This document shows, piece after piece, positions 21,361 to 32,290 of a stretch of 64,000 nt of DNA. Below the pieces are notes generated by a model. That model saw only the letters and a program-made list of their open reading frames with translations, ran no database searches and was not told the origin of the DNA. Location of the stretch: NCBI GenBank assembly GCA_963978545.1, contig OZ021729.1, positions 93,092,466 to 93,156,465 on the forward strand. Direction: 5' to 3'. How positions within the stretch are numbered: the stretch's first letter is position 1; each line of letters opens with the position of its first letter. The position numbers and the translations under genes were made by a program. This stretch comes from Linyphia triangularis. Taxonomy: Eukaryota; Arthropoda; Arachnida; Araneae; Linyphiidae.

Positions 21361-22079
21361 GGGTAAATGCTTAGAATGCACTTTGGTGTGTTGCTATGGG
21401 AATATTATATTACAACAGGGTCTATTGAACCCAGCACACATTCTCACGGGTTAACAAACCTTTCACTTTAAGTGCCTAAAAACCTAGAATTCTTTCAAAA
21501 TATGCTTAAAGTGCTTGAGTTTCATTTTCGAAAAAAAATAGCCTTTTAAAAAAAAATTTTAACAAAATGATCAAATTCCTTCGAGGTGAGCTAAGCCAAT
21601 TACCAACCTGGAAAATGGCACGGTTGGACATACAAAGATTACGTAATTCTGCCTTCGATGTTTGTGTCGAATGTGTTTTGTGCACTGTTTAAAAATAGTA
21701 GGAAAATACAGTTTAAGCTGCTTAAAAAAACCAGAATGTTCATTTTGCACTTTGTCTGCCAGCATAACATCGATTGGGGAAAGGGCTTCAAAAAGCCATG
21801 TAAAGAACATAAAGCATAGAGTTTTTATTAGAAGCTCGATCAGCATTGTTAGAACTCATTCTATTGATAAAAAAATCTTCGAAAGTGAATATTGTCCACA
21901 ATAATCACGTTGTTATCGTTTAGATGTTGAAATACCATGGACAATGAAAACCATAAGAAATCACTGCTTTTTATAAATCAAATGAAAACATTGCGCTAAA
22001 TTATTTAATTGCCTGTTCGCTGAAAGTGCAATTGCATCTATATTTTCATGTGATGGGGAAAAAAACCTTTCATATTATA
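21361..22079. other. Intronic gap with short overlapping ORFs
   Basis: Between 21571 and 21904 both strands have ORFs of 80-90 codons. The plus-strand one has Cys pairs (MCRMC, ECSFC). I recognise no family and cannot say which, if any, was coding. It may be a transposase fragment. Confidence 0.3.
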
Positions 22080-22251
22080 CAGTGCAGTCCAACCCCGTTA
22101 ACACGAATTCGATGGGGTTGCTGAAATTGTTCGCATTAAGCAAATTTTGTGTGAAACGAATAAATTAACGTTTTCAGTACGGAGAACTGCCTTTACTTTG
22201 CGTTAAACAGGATTTTATTTTAAGCGATTTCACTTTACTGGGGTTTGACTG
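22080..22251. mobile_element. Tigger/pogo-like MITE
   Basis: It starts CAGTGCAGTCCAACCCC and ends GGGGTTTGACTG, with TA on each side (22078-22079 and 22252-22253). Inverted CAGTCAAACCCC-type ends and a TA target are the pogo/Tigger pattern. The 172 bp have no coding content. Confidence 0.7.
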
Positions 22252-22253
22252 TA

Positions 22254-22995
22254 TTTGGAATCAAGCCTTCAGAGTGTATTAGAAGGCAGTTTAATCAATA
22301 AAAATTCTGTATTATTTGCCAAAAATCTCAATGTGATGAAAATGAACTCACCTTTTCGTGCATTTATTTATTATTACAATTTTGAAACAGTTTTTAATGG
22401 GGTCCAGGACTCAAAATTCCAAAATCTTTATTTTTCGAATTATTCATCAGAAATTTGTTATGCACTACCGTATTAGGCTTTGATTTTTTTACGGTTCTTA
22501 AATTTGATATATTTAAAAAACTTTTTTAAAAAAAATCCCTTCATTTTTGCATTAAATTACTTCATATCATGAATCGTCTTCAGGATTTTTCAATAAAATA
22601 TTTTTTTAAATATTTTGTGCAAAACCTATATAAAACTCATAGTATGCCAAGTTCCAAAATCTTTTTTTTTTTTAAATTAAATCAAAATACACAATTCATG
22701 AAAATCAATTAAAGAAATATATCTGGCAGGAGTTTTTAAGTTATATCCATTTAAACTCATTTAAAAAAAGGGACAAAAAGTCATCACACAGAAAAACAGT
22801 TTCAAAATTTCAAGATAAAATTTCCAAGATACAGTTGTCACATAACAAAAACTTAAATATTTTAAGTTCTACTAATGAAAGAAACAAAATGTTTGCGTCA
22901 TTTTATTTAGAAATATTTTTATTATATTTTACGATAATAAATAAATTTTGTAATTTTTTAATTTTGCCTTAATCTCATGTCCACTGTTGTTTCAG
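22254..22995. other. Intronic AT-rich gap before the next exon
   Basis: No element is recognised. The end supplies the acceptor tract CCACTGTTGTTTCAG of the following exon. Confidence 0.5.
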
Positions 22996-23105
22996 GTGTG
23001 TCTTCTGTGTTTGAACGCATGCCCTACTTGGATTATCAACCAGACGTGTCTTTCCATTACTACCAGGAGTACAGAGGACCCGACTCTATCTACTTTGTGG
23101 ACAAG
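22996..23105 (+). CDS. Host gene, penultimate coding exon (aromatic-rich)
   Basis: This 110-bp exon starts after TTGTTTCAG and ends before GTACAT. It contributes two bases that complete the codon left open by the exon at 9202-9417, followed by 36 codons, and closes in phase 0. The peptide begins VSSVFERMPYLDY and goes on to FHYYQEYRGPDS, ending IYFVDK: a dense Tyr/Phe/Asp composition unlike the low-complexity neighbours. The phases match on both sides, which makes the splice model strong even without transcripts. No known domain is recognised. The aromatic block is probably the conserved core of this tail. Confidence 0.85.
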
Positions 23106-24357
23106 GTACATTCATTAAAAATGCTTAATATTTTTCAACTTGTTTTCTAGGCATTATAAAAGTGCTTGAAACTGTGTCCTTAGTAAGTATTTGAAAATGT
23201 CTAGAGATCCTTCCTTAATTTTTGTCACTCATCTGTGTTATGTCAAAATTTTCTGCTGTATTTGTATTACACGTGCATCGTACATTGTTTGGTTTTTCTG
23301 ATTGGTGAAGTCTAATGGTTTTAGTTAGTGAAACAAACATGCCTGATATAGGAACGTGGCAGCGCTCCGCAGCCAAGTCCGATAACAAAACGGCAGACAT
23401 GCTAGTGTATATTATGTTGACAGAGCTTCGGCCCGTTTTTGACCCCTCACAGCTCAGCTCCTATTATAGCTAGAATCTTATTTTTTGCCATCATGTTGCC
23501 TCGCGTGAGTAGACGAAAAATAAATACATAATTGTTAACATTGAAAAAGAGAACATGCAGGGTTCGTACAGTTCTTGAAAGTCCTTAACAACTCCTTATT
23601 TTTACTTAATGTCTCCAAGGGCCCTTGAAAAGTTCTTAAAAACTCCTTATTTTTAACCTGAAGGTCCTTGAAAGTTTTTTAATGTTTGAAGGCTCTTGAA
23701 AAGTTCTTGAAAATAACTGACATTTGTTATTCCCTTTTTTTTTTTTCTTTGCGTGTTTATTTCAGAAACTTCCATAGAAAAAAAAATCTCGACCTCCTAA
23801 TTTAAAAAAAAAAAAAACTTTCATATTTTATTTCTTTTTCCGTAGTTGAAAAGTATTTATAATAAATAATGTAATTCTGAATTGTGAGGATCATCTTAGT
23901 AATAAATTATTCATGATGAAATGAGCATCTGTTAAACTGTTTTTCCTGGGCATGTCTATTTTGAATATTAAAATGTAAGAGCCTTCTGACCTTGTAAAGG
24001 ATTTCATGACTGGTAAGTGAAGGTTACCGTTGTCGACTTAAATTTTGATTTGTTGAATTTTTTTTCTTGTTGCAACCTAGTTCATTGTGCAAAAATATAG
24101 ATCTGCCAAAATTAAAACAAAAAACTAATAATTCAAAATATTTCTGCAACATGAAACAATAACACCGTTTCAATGCGGTTGTTCGGACAATACGAATTAT
24201 AAAAGGTGAAGCGTTAAAACAATTGCATTAGGATCTTTTTTTGTAAGTACTCACTGATTTTGTATTTTTTAGTATATTTATAATTTTTTGCTCTACTAAC
24301 CATATCGGGACTCTTGCTGCCAAATGCATCCAAATTTACGACTTTTAATTTTTATTT
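23106..24357. other. Intron 2, left half, with a MITE end
   Basis: At 23565-23730, CAGGGTTCGTACAGTTCTTG is followed by repeated TCCTTGAAAAGTTCTTGAAA-like words, the look of a hAT-type MITE end. I could not place its partner end. The rest is AT-rich with no gene seen. Confidence 0.45.
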
Positions 24358-24853
24358 TTGAATCCTTTATGTTAACTTCGATTTTGTGGGTTTTTCGATG
24401 GAGGGAAAATCTGTGGATGCCTAATTAACACCCTTGCTGTCATCCAATCGGGCTGAAACTTAGCAGATGATGTCGATGACGATGCATTCTATCAAATTTT
24501 GCGGTTGTAAGGTTGGGTTGCTTTTACGGAATACTAATAAACCAACTTCACGACATCCAATTGTATTAAAAAAAGCATTGAACCGACCATTGTTGAAACT
24601 CTTTCCTGTTGCCGATTTTTTTTAATAAATAAAAAATTACTTTAATAAGAATAAATAAGTGATATTTGGATACGAGAGCATAAATGCACAATAAATACAT
24701 TTTCATAAATAAATTTTGAAACTTAGTTTGCCGCACATTTTGCTGATAGAAGTGCTTTTGATATTCAAAATTAGATGCAAATACCAAGCACATGCTGTTT
24801 ACAGAATCGGCGCCTGTGTTAATGAATATAAAAATTGGCAATGCATATAATGG

Positions 24854-25293
24854 TTGGTTGTTTTCAGATTATCTGGCGCCGTCAGCAATACGAGGGCTAT
24901 AATGCGCCGAAATATTCGTCATTAGACAAGCCAGCATACATTTACAAACACCCATGCTTAACCTGTTCAGGACCGTGATCGCGTATATGTGATCAGACGA
25001 TTCTTCCCTCACGGCCCGCGATATCGTATTTGTGATCAGTGTTTCCGTGCCAGCCGGCCCATCATCACACAGACGTGATTTCAGATTGGAACGTTTTATT
25101 TGAATTTAACGGGGCAAAATGCTTAACGGGGAAAAATGCCCGGTCCCGTGCGTGCGTAGTCTCTTTGAGCGCGCGGGCCTGGGGAAGCGCTTCTTTCTCC
25201 TTTCGCCGGTCCTGAACAGGTTAACACAGGACTCGAACCCGCAACCTCGCGGTCTAGAAGTTAGCACGCTAACCACTATACCGTTTGGTCGGC
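24854..25293 (-). mobile_element. tRNA-derived SINE, full head, split by a piggyBac-like MITE
   Basis: On the minus strand a tRNA-like head carries the A box TAGTGGTTAGCGTGCTAAC and the B box GGTTGCGGGTTCGAGTCC. The body shared with 18325-18467 follows. TATAATGG (24846-24853) and TATAAAGG (25294-25301) flank it as an imperfect duplication. Without the nested 263 bp it is about 177 bp. RNA polymerase III would read it from the right. Confidence 0.85.
24962..25220. mobile_element. piggyBac-like MITE with TTAA target
   Basis: Perfect 14-bp inverted ends CCTGTTCAGGACCG and CGGTCCTGAACAGG are flanked by TTAA on both sides (24958-24961 and 25221-25224). The 259-bp interior is G+C-richer than its surroundings (many CG dinucleotides) and has no ORF. 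TTAA duplication with CC-starting ends is the piggyBac pattern. Its position inside the SINE makes it younger than the SINE. Confidence 0.9.
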
Positions 25294-25304
25294 TATAAAG
25301 GATT

Positions 25305-26817
25305 TATAATGCAAACTTTGTTTTTATAAGTTACTTTATTGCCATCTTATTTTAAACTTCAAATATGGTTTGAAAACTGAATTGGAGAAGTAAGGTGTTT
25401 GTTCCTGTCTTAACTAATGTGAACAGAAGTCATTTGATCGTATTGGTATTTCTGCTTTTGACGTAAAATTACACTAAATTCTACAGTTGTTAGTATTCTC
25501 TTATCGTTGATGAAACTTAGTATTAGGGTTAGTTGTAGGCAAAATCCTTTTTTTTTTCTCGAGGTGTTATTTAATGTTTATTTGTGAAATAATCGTTGAT
25601 AAACTGTCCCTTGTAGTCTTTTGAAGGCGCCACTTTCCCAAAGAATTGTGTTATTTGGTAGAAGTTTCATGTTGTGCCTTTTTATCACTGCCAAGACTAT
25701 TTAAAAAAAAAAATTGGCATATTATCTCTTAGCTGTGTTCGCTAGTTCCAAGAAGTACTTTCACCACCTCTCTACATTTGAAGGGGTATTTTTAAATCCA
25801 ATAGGTACTTTTTGAACTAATTTTTTTTTAAACTAAAGCAAAATAATTTTTTGTACAAAATTAGTAACTACAACAATAACAATTGTTCGCAGTTATGCTT
25901 TTTAAATTCTTACAGAAATGTGCTTTTTAAATACTTACTAAAACACTTGATGGTAATAAACCTTAAAGTAACTATCAACGCTATGCTGATACCACGTTGG
26001 TGTCCTGCAAAAACTATCGGTCAAATGTCAGTGAATAAAACTTGACAAATTACGATATCCCGAAAACCTCAACAAATCTCTGGCGAAATTATCTGAACTT
26101 CTAGACCTGTCCTAGCGGCGCCAAAAAAAATCCTGATTAGACGGGATAGCGTTAATCTACTTTTCCAAAAACTTTTTTCTCTATTTTGTACAAAAAGACA
26201 CGGTAAAAAGCCGGCAAAATACACTTAATCAAGGAATGTACGAAATGGCAATTTATGCTAACTATCACTTGGAAATTGAAGGACGGCTTCATGCAATCTA
26301 ATGTCGCATACAGTATCAGCAGCCATTCAATGTGTCCAGTCAGTGGCACATTTGAACGGGCATACTTGACAGGCAATTTCGGAAGGGGTGACCCGCATAT
26401 TGTATTCTGTTGAAAAACAAATGGACATTTTGCATTTATTTCAGAAAAGGACGCTATTTTCAAAGAAAAGGGGCAGGAAGGTAGTGTCTCCCTTTGAAAA
26501 ATGGCTAGCATGTTATCTGATTTTGTAAAATGGAGGATTATTTTTAAAAATTTAACCATGATGTGCCAATGCGTGAATTCAGGTTAATTTTATGGGTGAA
26601 ATTGATTTTCAATGCACGCATTTTGGCAAACTCCGACTCTTTGGCATAAATGTTCTATTTGATCTACACACATACAAAAGTTGGGGAAATGTGAGTTTGC
26701 TGTTAAATCAGGGATTTTTTTTAGAAATCTATCGGAACTTTTTTCTTGAATTTTGTGGCCACCCTGCATATTTTTTTTAAGTTGCTTGTTGTTTCATTAA
26801 TTATTTGTCTTCCTCAG
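25305..26817. other. Intron 2, right half
   Basis: It is mostly unassigned. At 26700-26770 there is CAGGGATTTTTT followed by TTGTGGCCACCCTG, the tip of a MITE related to 18869-19655, ending about 47 bp before the last exon. A 135-codon minus-strand ORF (26152-26559) has no recognised motif. The acceptor tract TTATTTGTCTTCCTCAG closes the region. Confidence 0.5.
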
Positions 26818-27606
26818 GTGTACAATGACCAGAGCAGGCCTGACGTGTACGTTGTGGAACGCATTTATCCAGATGCATCCAACAGCCCTCGCCGCATCCT
26901 CACCCACCGACGCACCTCCAGCAATTTATCAGACGTCTCCACCACCTCTTCCTGCGACCATGAGCCAATCAACGCGTCACAGTCCCTCCCATCCGACCAC
27001 GCCCCTTACCGCGTCCCACCCATCACTGCCTCCCTTCCCTGCACTCCACTTCGAAAAAACTGTTACTCCTCCACGCTTGCCAGAGAGGCGACCAATGGTC
27101 GATCTCCTAACAGAGAGACCACGCCTATTAATGGAAGCCCCTCCTGTCAGGAAGTCTCTCGCCCCTCCCCATTCTCGAGGTCTTTCTCTCCTAGTAAAGA
27201 AACTACGCCCACTAATGGAAGTCCATCAATGGAAATGTGCCGGCCGTCTCCATTCGCCAGGGCTCGTTCTCCGAACAGAGAAGCCACGCCTACTAATGGA
27301 AGCTCCCCAGTTGAAATATTCCGCTCCTCACATTTTCCTAGAACTCGATCTCCTATTCGCGAGGCCACGATCCAGGGGGCGTGTCCTTCGTCTCCTCTTG
27401 TGTTGGAATCCACCAATGGGATCTCCCACTGCCAAAAAGAGGCAGAGTTCGTGAAAGTAGCCACGTCCATCAGCAGAAGTTCCTCCCGCTCCAGCTCCGA
27501 ATCGCGGGTTCGGTTCTCCATCGACGAAGGAGACTCTGAGCTAGCGCGAAGAACCAAAGCATCTGGAACAGAAGATCTTGAAAAGCACTTTTCCTTCATC
27601 AGGTAG
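26818..27606 (+). CDS. Host gene, terminal coding exon with SP/TP repeats
   Basis: This exon follows TCTTCCTCAG, keeps phase 0 from 23105, and codes 262 residues to TAG (27604-27606); a second TAG and a TGA follow at once. It opens VYNDQSRPDVYVVERIYPD, continues the aromatic style of the previous exon, then becomes Ser/Thr/Pro/Arg-rich. Between 27103 and 27369 three full 27-28-residue units and a partial fourth repeat (SPNRETTPINGS type). Near the end come RSSSRSSSESRVRFSIDEGD and a closing EKHFSFIR. Many SP, TP and RxxS sites suggest a phosphorylated disordered tail. No membrane segment or enzyme domain is seen. The long overlapping ORFs in the other frames here are shadows. Confidence 0.88.
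   Translation: MYNDQSRPDVYVVERIYPDASNSPRRILTHRRTSSNLSDVSTTSSCDHEPINASQSLPSDHAPYRVPPITASLPCTPLRKNCYSSTLAREATNGRSPNRETTPINGSPSCQEVSRPSPFSRSFSPSKETTPTNGSPSMEMCRPSPFARARSPNREATPTNGSSPVEIFRSSHFPRTRSPIREATIQGACPSSPLVLESTNGISHCQKEAEFVKVATSISRSSSRSSSESRVRFSIDEGDSELARRTKASGTEDLEKHFSFIR
27103..27369 (+). repeat. In-protein tandem repeat, about 27 residues x 3.3
   Basis: The units start at 27103, 27187, 27268 and 27349. Each opens SP-[NSI]-[RK]-E-[AT]-T-(TP or P), has a TNGS-like centre, then RPSPF-[SA]-R. The DNA units are 84, 81 and 81 bp, always in frame. Divergence at synonymous and non-synonymous sites suggests an old expansion. Confidence 0.85.
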
Positions 27607-28904
27607 TAGTGAAGAAAAATCACGTTCATGTGGACGAATTGTTTAGACACTCATTGTACTTATTCCTCACACCATAAAGTGATATATGAAACAGTTCAAT
27701 TGGATGCGGTTGAAATTGAAGACTGTGAAAGAAAACTAATAATGTTTTTCCCTAAGGGAAAAATGGCACGGTAAAATATCACATGTGATTTCTATTTTAT
27801 CGTCTAATCTGGCTCGATACATTCCAAAGGTACAGTATTTATAAAATGGTAACTTTACACATGGATAGCTAACAAATAAGGTGTTATTATTTGTGCATCT
27901 ATTGAATATTTTAATTTATTCATGATAACTCTACTGTACTTAACCTAACACAATCCTGTAGGTCTGTATTTTTGCAGGTGTAACAAACAGAGATTTTTTT
28001 ATATAAAAGAATTCCTTTTCTGCCATTTTTCTAAAAAATATTTCTTTGTTTCCAGTCTTATGGAATGCTCAATCTCATTATTTTCTTATGTCTGTTATTT
28101 GTCGTTACATACAAAAAATACCCAACTTGAGATAAAGTTGTCACCCCAACCCATCCATCCAGTATAGTACATACTCCTCCAAAAACTTTGTGTAAAATAT
28201 GCTGCAAAAACACAGCATTGTTTTATATTGCTTAAATTTAAAAAATATATGATATTGTTTAAGCTCTTTTTTCTTTCTGAACAGTATTTTTTGTTTAGCA
28301 ACATGTAGGGAATTTCTCTTTTCCAAAATTACTGTGAGAGCCCTTTAATTGTATAATTCCATTAATTTTTTGATTATGAAAATGTCTGTGTAATTGTTGC
28401 TAAGTTAGTGAATAACGATACCTAATACTTTCTTCTGCTTTCAACATATTGCAACAAGAAATTTACAACATCCAACTTTAACTCACTTAGCAACACTTAT
28501 AAATTTTCAATTATCTTAATGGAAATTTTTAAATGCCCTTTTGTATTACTATTCTCAATAGATGGCACCGCTTATTGAGAATTACACACATTTTTTTTTT
28601 TTTTTATAATTAGACTAGATCATTAACAAAGTAAAAACCTCCTTTCTCTTTCATATTGAGCTTCTGTTACAGAAATATACGGTACCTTGTATTTTGTATT
28701 TCATCAAGGTGTTTTTGGGAAGCATTCCGAAAGGACAAGGTGCGACTTCACCTTGCAAAAATATATATATCTGGAAACAGTACGCAAAAAAAAAAAAAAT
28801 GAAAAATCTGCATTATGGCTATATTTTGTATTTAATTGTTGAAACAAAAAAAAAGGGGGAAGTACCATTCTAATTGTGGAATATTTTTAATATATATTTG
28901 TCTA
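27607..28904 (+). other. Downstream region, presumed 3' UTR then intergenic
   Basis: It follows the terminal stop. No clear AATAAA is seen in the first few hundred bases. The first good one (29017-29022) lies inside a dispersed repeat. The region is AT-rich with T and A runs (28590-28606, 28786-28799). No other gene is seen. Confidence 0.45.
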
Positions 28905-29075
28905 TTTTTTTTTTCTTTTCTCATAAAGGATCACCTACATATTAAAGCTAACCCAAAACTTGAAATAGTTCAATGGTAGTCCATAATATTACCCCGTATT
29001 TAGATTCAGCATCCTAAATAAAGTCAAAATGCCAAATTTCATATTTGTAAATTAAATGATAACAAAAGAATGACA
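28905..29075 (+). repeat. Dispersed repeat, pair of 49470-49640
   Basis: It shares AAGTTCAATGG-like, TAATATTAC and AGTCAAAATGCCAAATTTCA blocks, in the same order, with the reverse complement of 49470-49640. An AATAAA at 29017 falls within it. Confidence 0.65.
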
Positions 29076-30321
29076 AATTAATGTTAAAAAGATTTTTTTT
29101 TTTAAATTTATTTTTTTAATTTTCATTTGTTGAATCGTATATTTTAGAAATTTGTGAATCATGTGAAGTTGGCCCCATGTTTAATTATCTTAAATTAAAT
29201 AATGTTCTTGGCTGTTACATTACTTATTTTGTATAAACATCTTGTTTAATGTGACACAGCAAATAGTTTTAGACTGATACTTCTAACATCCTGCGTTCGC
29301 TTCATTCCCTCTTTAATACTGGGCATTAAAATTACGCTTCTCAATATTGAGATTTGCCTTAGCTCATTAGTGGCGAGTTTTTCAACATAATGAACTAAAA
29401 TTTATATTTTAGGTAAAAAAAGTATTCTAAATTGAATGAAATGTTAACAAATAGGGGTTAGTATTGAAATTTTCAAAGTTAGAGTACAATTTACATAGCA
29501 AACAATCCCCCCCCCCCCCTCCCCGTCCTGGTGAAAAGAATTGCAAGCCCCAATATTCCCAGGGGTCACATTTGCCCTAAAATTCCTAGTATTCCTTAAA
29601 TTTTTGTTCCTTCCAAAAATTTAAGTAAAATTTTTGGATAAATTAAAAACTTGAAATTTCCTCGATTTTCTTCCAAAATTTGCAAAAAGACCGCAATAAC
29701 CTTCCAGAGAAGAAAATCTTTTCTAAGATTTTAATTATTGATTATTCAATTTTATTAAAATTGTTAGTTTCTTACCGGTACGGAAATATGCTTTGAAAAG
29801 AATGTCTGTTAGGAGCCTATGTCAACTTCAAAAGAAATATCCCTAAATTTTTTTAAATGATCCCTAAAATTTTTGAAATTATCCCTAAAATTTTTGAAGT
29901 TATTCTAAAAATGTTCCTGAAATATTTGGGATTATCCTTAAAATTCCTATCCTATCCTTAAAATTCCTGTATTCCAAGACTAAAATGTAGCCATGGTTCC
30001 AAGATTCTTTTTTTTTTGCGTACTATACCGTTGTCAGTGCCCTATTGCATTCAATAGTTTATATTATTTATTGATATTGCTTGTTGAGAGTTTTTCATCT
30101 GTGGTTTGTTGTAGTTTTGAATTTACATCCTTTACTAAAGAAGTCGAAAGTATTGAAATTAATAATTTAATATAAGTATTTTATATATCCAGTATTTCTT
30201 ATGACTCTTCCAAGTGCGTTTCAGGACTTTGTTCAATTTTATATTATTGTGATGAGAGTAATGTAGGAATAGGGTGGCTTCCTTCGAAGGTCTGGCCCCT
30301 TTCCGTCGCAACGAGCCTCTA
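29076..30321. other. AT-rich gap with simple repeats
   Basis: A 13-base C run lies at 29507-29519. At 29820-29980 the phrase ATCCCTAAAATTTTTGAAAT repeats imperfectly every 20-25 bp. No gene is seen. Confidence 0.5.
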
Positions 30322-30325
30322 TTAA

Positions 30326-30885
30326 GGGGGGTCGGAAGGTAATTTTTTTCTCGGAAACCATTTTAAGGTTTTTATCGCATCACACTATTTGAAATGTTAT
30401 GTACAAAATGCTTTAACTTGGTGCTCTTCCGAAGTATTTTTAAATACTTTTTGAAAAAATAACATCGCTGAAAAATAACCGTCTGCTTTGTACTTTAAAT
30501 GCTGTTTTCCCAAAATGCTACTTTTTCTTACAAATGCACCTTTTTCTCAGGATCTACTCAATATTTTGCTTTGAATTTTTTTCCCTGACACATATTGTAT
30601 TTTGACACAAACAGATATATGCTTTTATAGAAATAATGATTTTTTTTTTTTATTATTATTATTTCCTAACCATGTTTTTTTTTGTGAAACTTTTATAAAA
30701 AAAATTCAAAACATGAATCCAAAACAAAATGTATTTTTACAAAAGCATATGTCAGTCGATGTAAAAGTGTTTTATTTTGGCTGAGAGTAAAATTTTAAAC
30801 CAATGCTATGGGTAGTTTCTGAGAAAAAAGTACACAAAAAAAAAGGGCTTTTTGACTTGGACTAGATATAGCCTTCCAACCCCAC
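30326..30885. mobile_element. TTAA-flanked MITE A
   Basis: The inverted tips GGGGGGTCGGAAGGTA and TAGCCTTCCAACCCCAC are bounded by TTAA at 30322-30325 and 30886-30889. The 560-bp interior is AT-rich and non-coding. The TTAA target points to a piggyBac- or Kolobok-type transposase supplied elsewhere. Confidence 0.65.
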
Positions 30886-30936
30886 TTAAGGCCTTATCTC
30901 CAGTATCCCCAGTCCTGCCTCGAGTCGAATGTTTAA

Positions 30937-31586
30937 GGGGACTTGGTACACCTTGTTTTCACAAAAAATTATAAAAATATCTATTTTCTATTTTTTGCAT
31001 GTTTATAGTCTTTTAAACCTTCTCCTTATTGTAGCAAAACTTTGATCTGATCCTACAACTGCAATTGCGTAATTTTTTTTTTAAATTTTTTTTTTATGGA
31101 GAATTTAGCATAGCTGCAATAGATCCTTCGATATTTCGAATGCATTTTTCTCAGTTCGTGTTTTTTGGAATTCCCCACCTTACTCAAAATGCTTAAAACT
31201 CCTGCAAATATTAATGAAATGACTTGAATTTTTTAAGGTGAATTTTTTGTTGTCATTCTAAAAATCTCTTTTACAAAAATAGATAAGTGTTTTTAAATAA
31301 AATAACTTTTTTACAAATTTAAATGTTGAAAAATATCCTTTTTTATGATTTTTTGACCTATAGGTACAGTATTTATTGTTTCCTCCAAAACTATTCTACT
31401 TATTCAAAATCTGATGCCTAAAAGTATATTAGTACTAGTAACATTTAAAAGAAAAAATATCGGAAAATGAATTATGATTTTTTTTAAATTTAAAACACTA
31501 TGTGAACTTTTTTTATTACTTTAGCCTGGCAATACTTTGAAATATGTTATAATTTTAAATTAAAGAAATAGTTTTAAATGTACCCC
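30937..31586. mobile_element. TTAA-flanked MITE B
   Basis: The tips GGGGACTTGGTACA and TGTACCCC are bounded by TTAA at 30933-30936 and 31587-31590. It is 650 bp and non-coding. It lies 47 bp from MITE A and shares the TTAAGGGG opening, so the two may use the same transposase. Confidence 0.65.
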
Positions 31587-31590
31587 TTAA

Positions 31591-31859
31591 CTAGTGAAGG
31601 GCAAAAGCTGTATTCTCGATAGCCTTAAACAAAGAGCCGAGTTGCGGGTAATTTCGGACAATGCAATTTTTCTTGAAAAAAGACCACTCAAGTATTTGTT
31701 TTATTTTGTCGATTGGGATAACTTCCGGGAAAAGAAACTTAATAATGCTGACATGCTACAGTTACAAGGAAAAGTTCACTTTTTTGACTGAAATTTTGAT
31801 CACTCCTAGGATGGATTCAGGTTCAAATCTCATTGGAGAATAGATGCTTATACCCCGGA
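31591..31859. other. Short gap before array copy 3
   Basis: Short overlapping plus-strand ORFs (31594-31843) have no recognisable motif. They may be the lead-in of the element that carries the 33-bp array. Confidence 0.35.
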
Positions 31860-32290
31860 ATCTGCGAAAGACTTCTCCTTAACACACTCACAATTTCCTC
31901 TAATGTGATACACACTATGGTCGATAATTGAATCAGTGCTATTGTTATTTTTATTTCCATTGATATGGCAGACTCTATTATAGAGATTTGCTCCGATATA
32001 GTAGACGCATTGTACAATATTTATGCTGATGTGATGATAGTCATTTTCCCTGAACTAAAATCTGCTATTGCGGAAATTTGCGTTGGGACACTATTGCCTT
32101 ATACGTTGGTGTAGTAGTCATTTTCGTCGAGTATTAAGCTGTTGTAATTACCTCTATTACTGAGATTTACGCCGTTTTGGTATCATTGCCTGAAGTATTG
32201 TGATAACGTTCAGATTTGCTCATAAGTTTTCCGCTGATTTTGTGTTGGCAAAATGAGTGAAATTATCCCTGTGATTTGTGTAATAATAGG
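31860..32290. repeat. 33-bp-period degenerate array, copy 3
   Basis: Units such as GAGATTTGCTCCGATATAGT, AATATTTATGCTGATGTGAT and GAGTATTAAGCTGTTGTAAT follow each other at 30-36 bp. TCCTCTAATGT just before the array is shared with copy 2, and GTATGTAAAAT in the tail is shared with copy 1. The array is shorter and more decayed than copy 1. Confidence 0.7.

Larger units (their letters stand above)
24358..25304 (+). repeat. Dispersed repeat R1rep, copy with nested SINE
   Basis: It begins AATCCTTTATGTTAACTTCG and ends GGCAATGCATATAA...AAAGGATTT, so the tips are inverted (AATCCTTT and AAAGGATT). Internal landmarks, in order, are GATGCATTCTATCAAATTT, GCTTTTACGGAATACT, CATCCAATTG and TTGTTGAAACTCTTTCC. 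The copies at 35932-36703 (plus) and 37440-38030 (minus) share this order. The SINE at 24854-25293 splits it near the right end. No ORF is shared between the copies. Confidence 0.65.

Noticed and set aside
25224..25293. Possible tRNA gene on the minus strand
   Set aside because: The body continues into sequence shared with the SINE at 18325, and the acceptor stem is not closed.
26825..27454. 209-codon ORF overlapping the last host exon in another plus frame
   Set aside because: It lies wholly inside the exon whose frame is fixed by splice phase; its Pro/Leu-rich text is what the repeat gives when read out of frame.
27147..27650. 167-codon antisense ORF over the last exon
   Set aside because: It mirrors the tandem repeat on the other strand and lacks its own splice or start context.
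29017..29022. AATAAA as the poly(A) signal of the host gene
   Set aside because: It lies within a dispersed repeat 1.4 kb past the stop; without transcripts it cannot be assigned.
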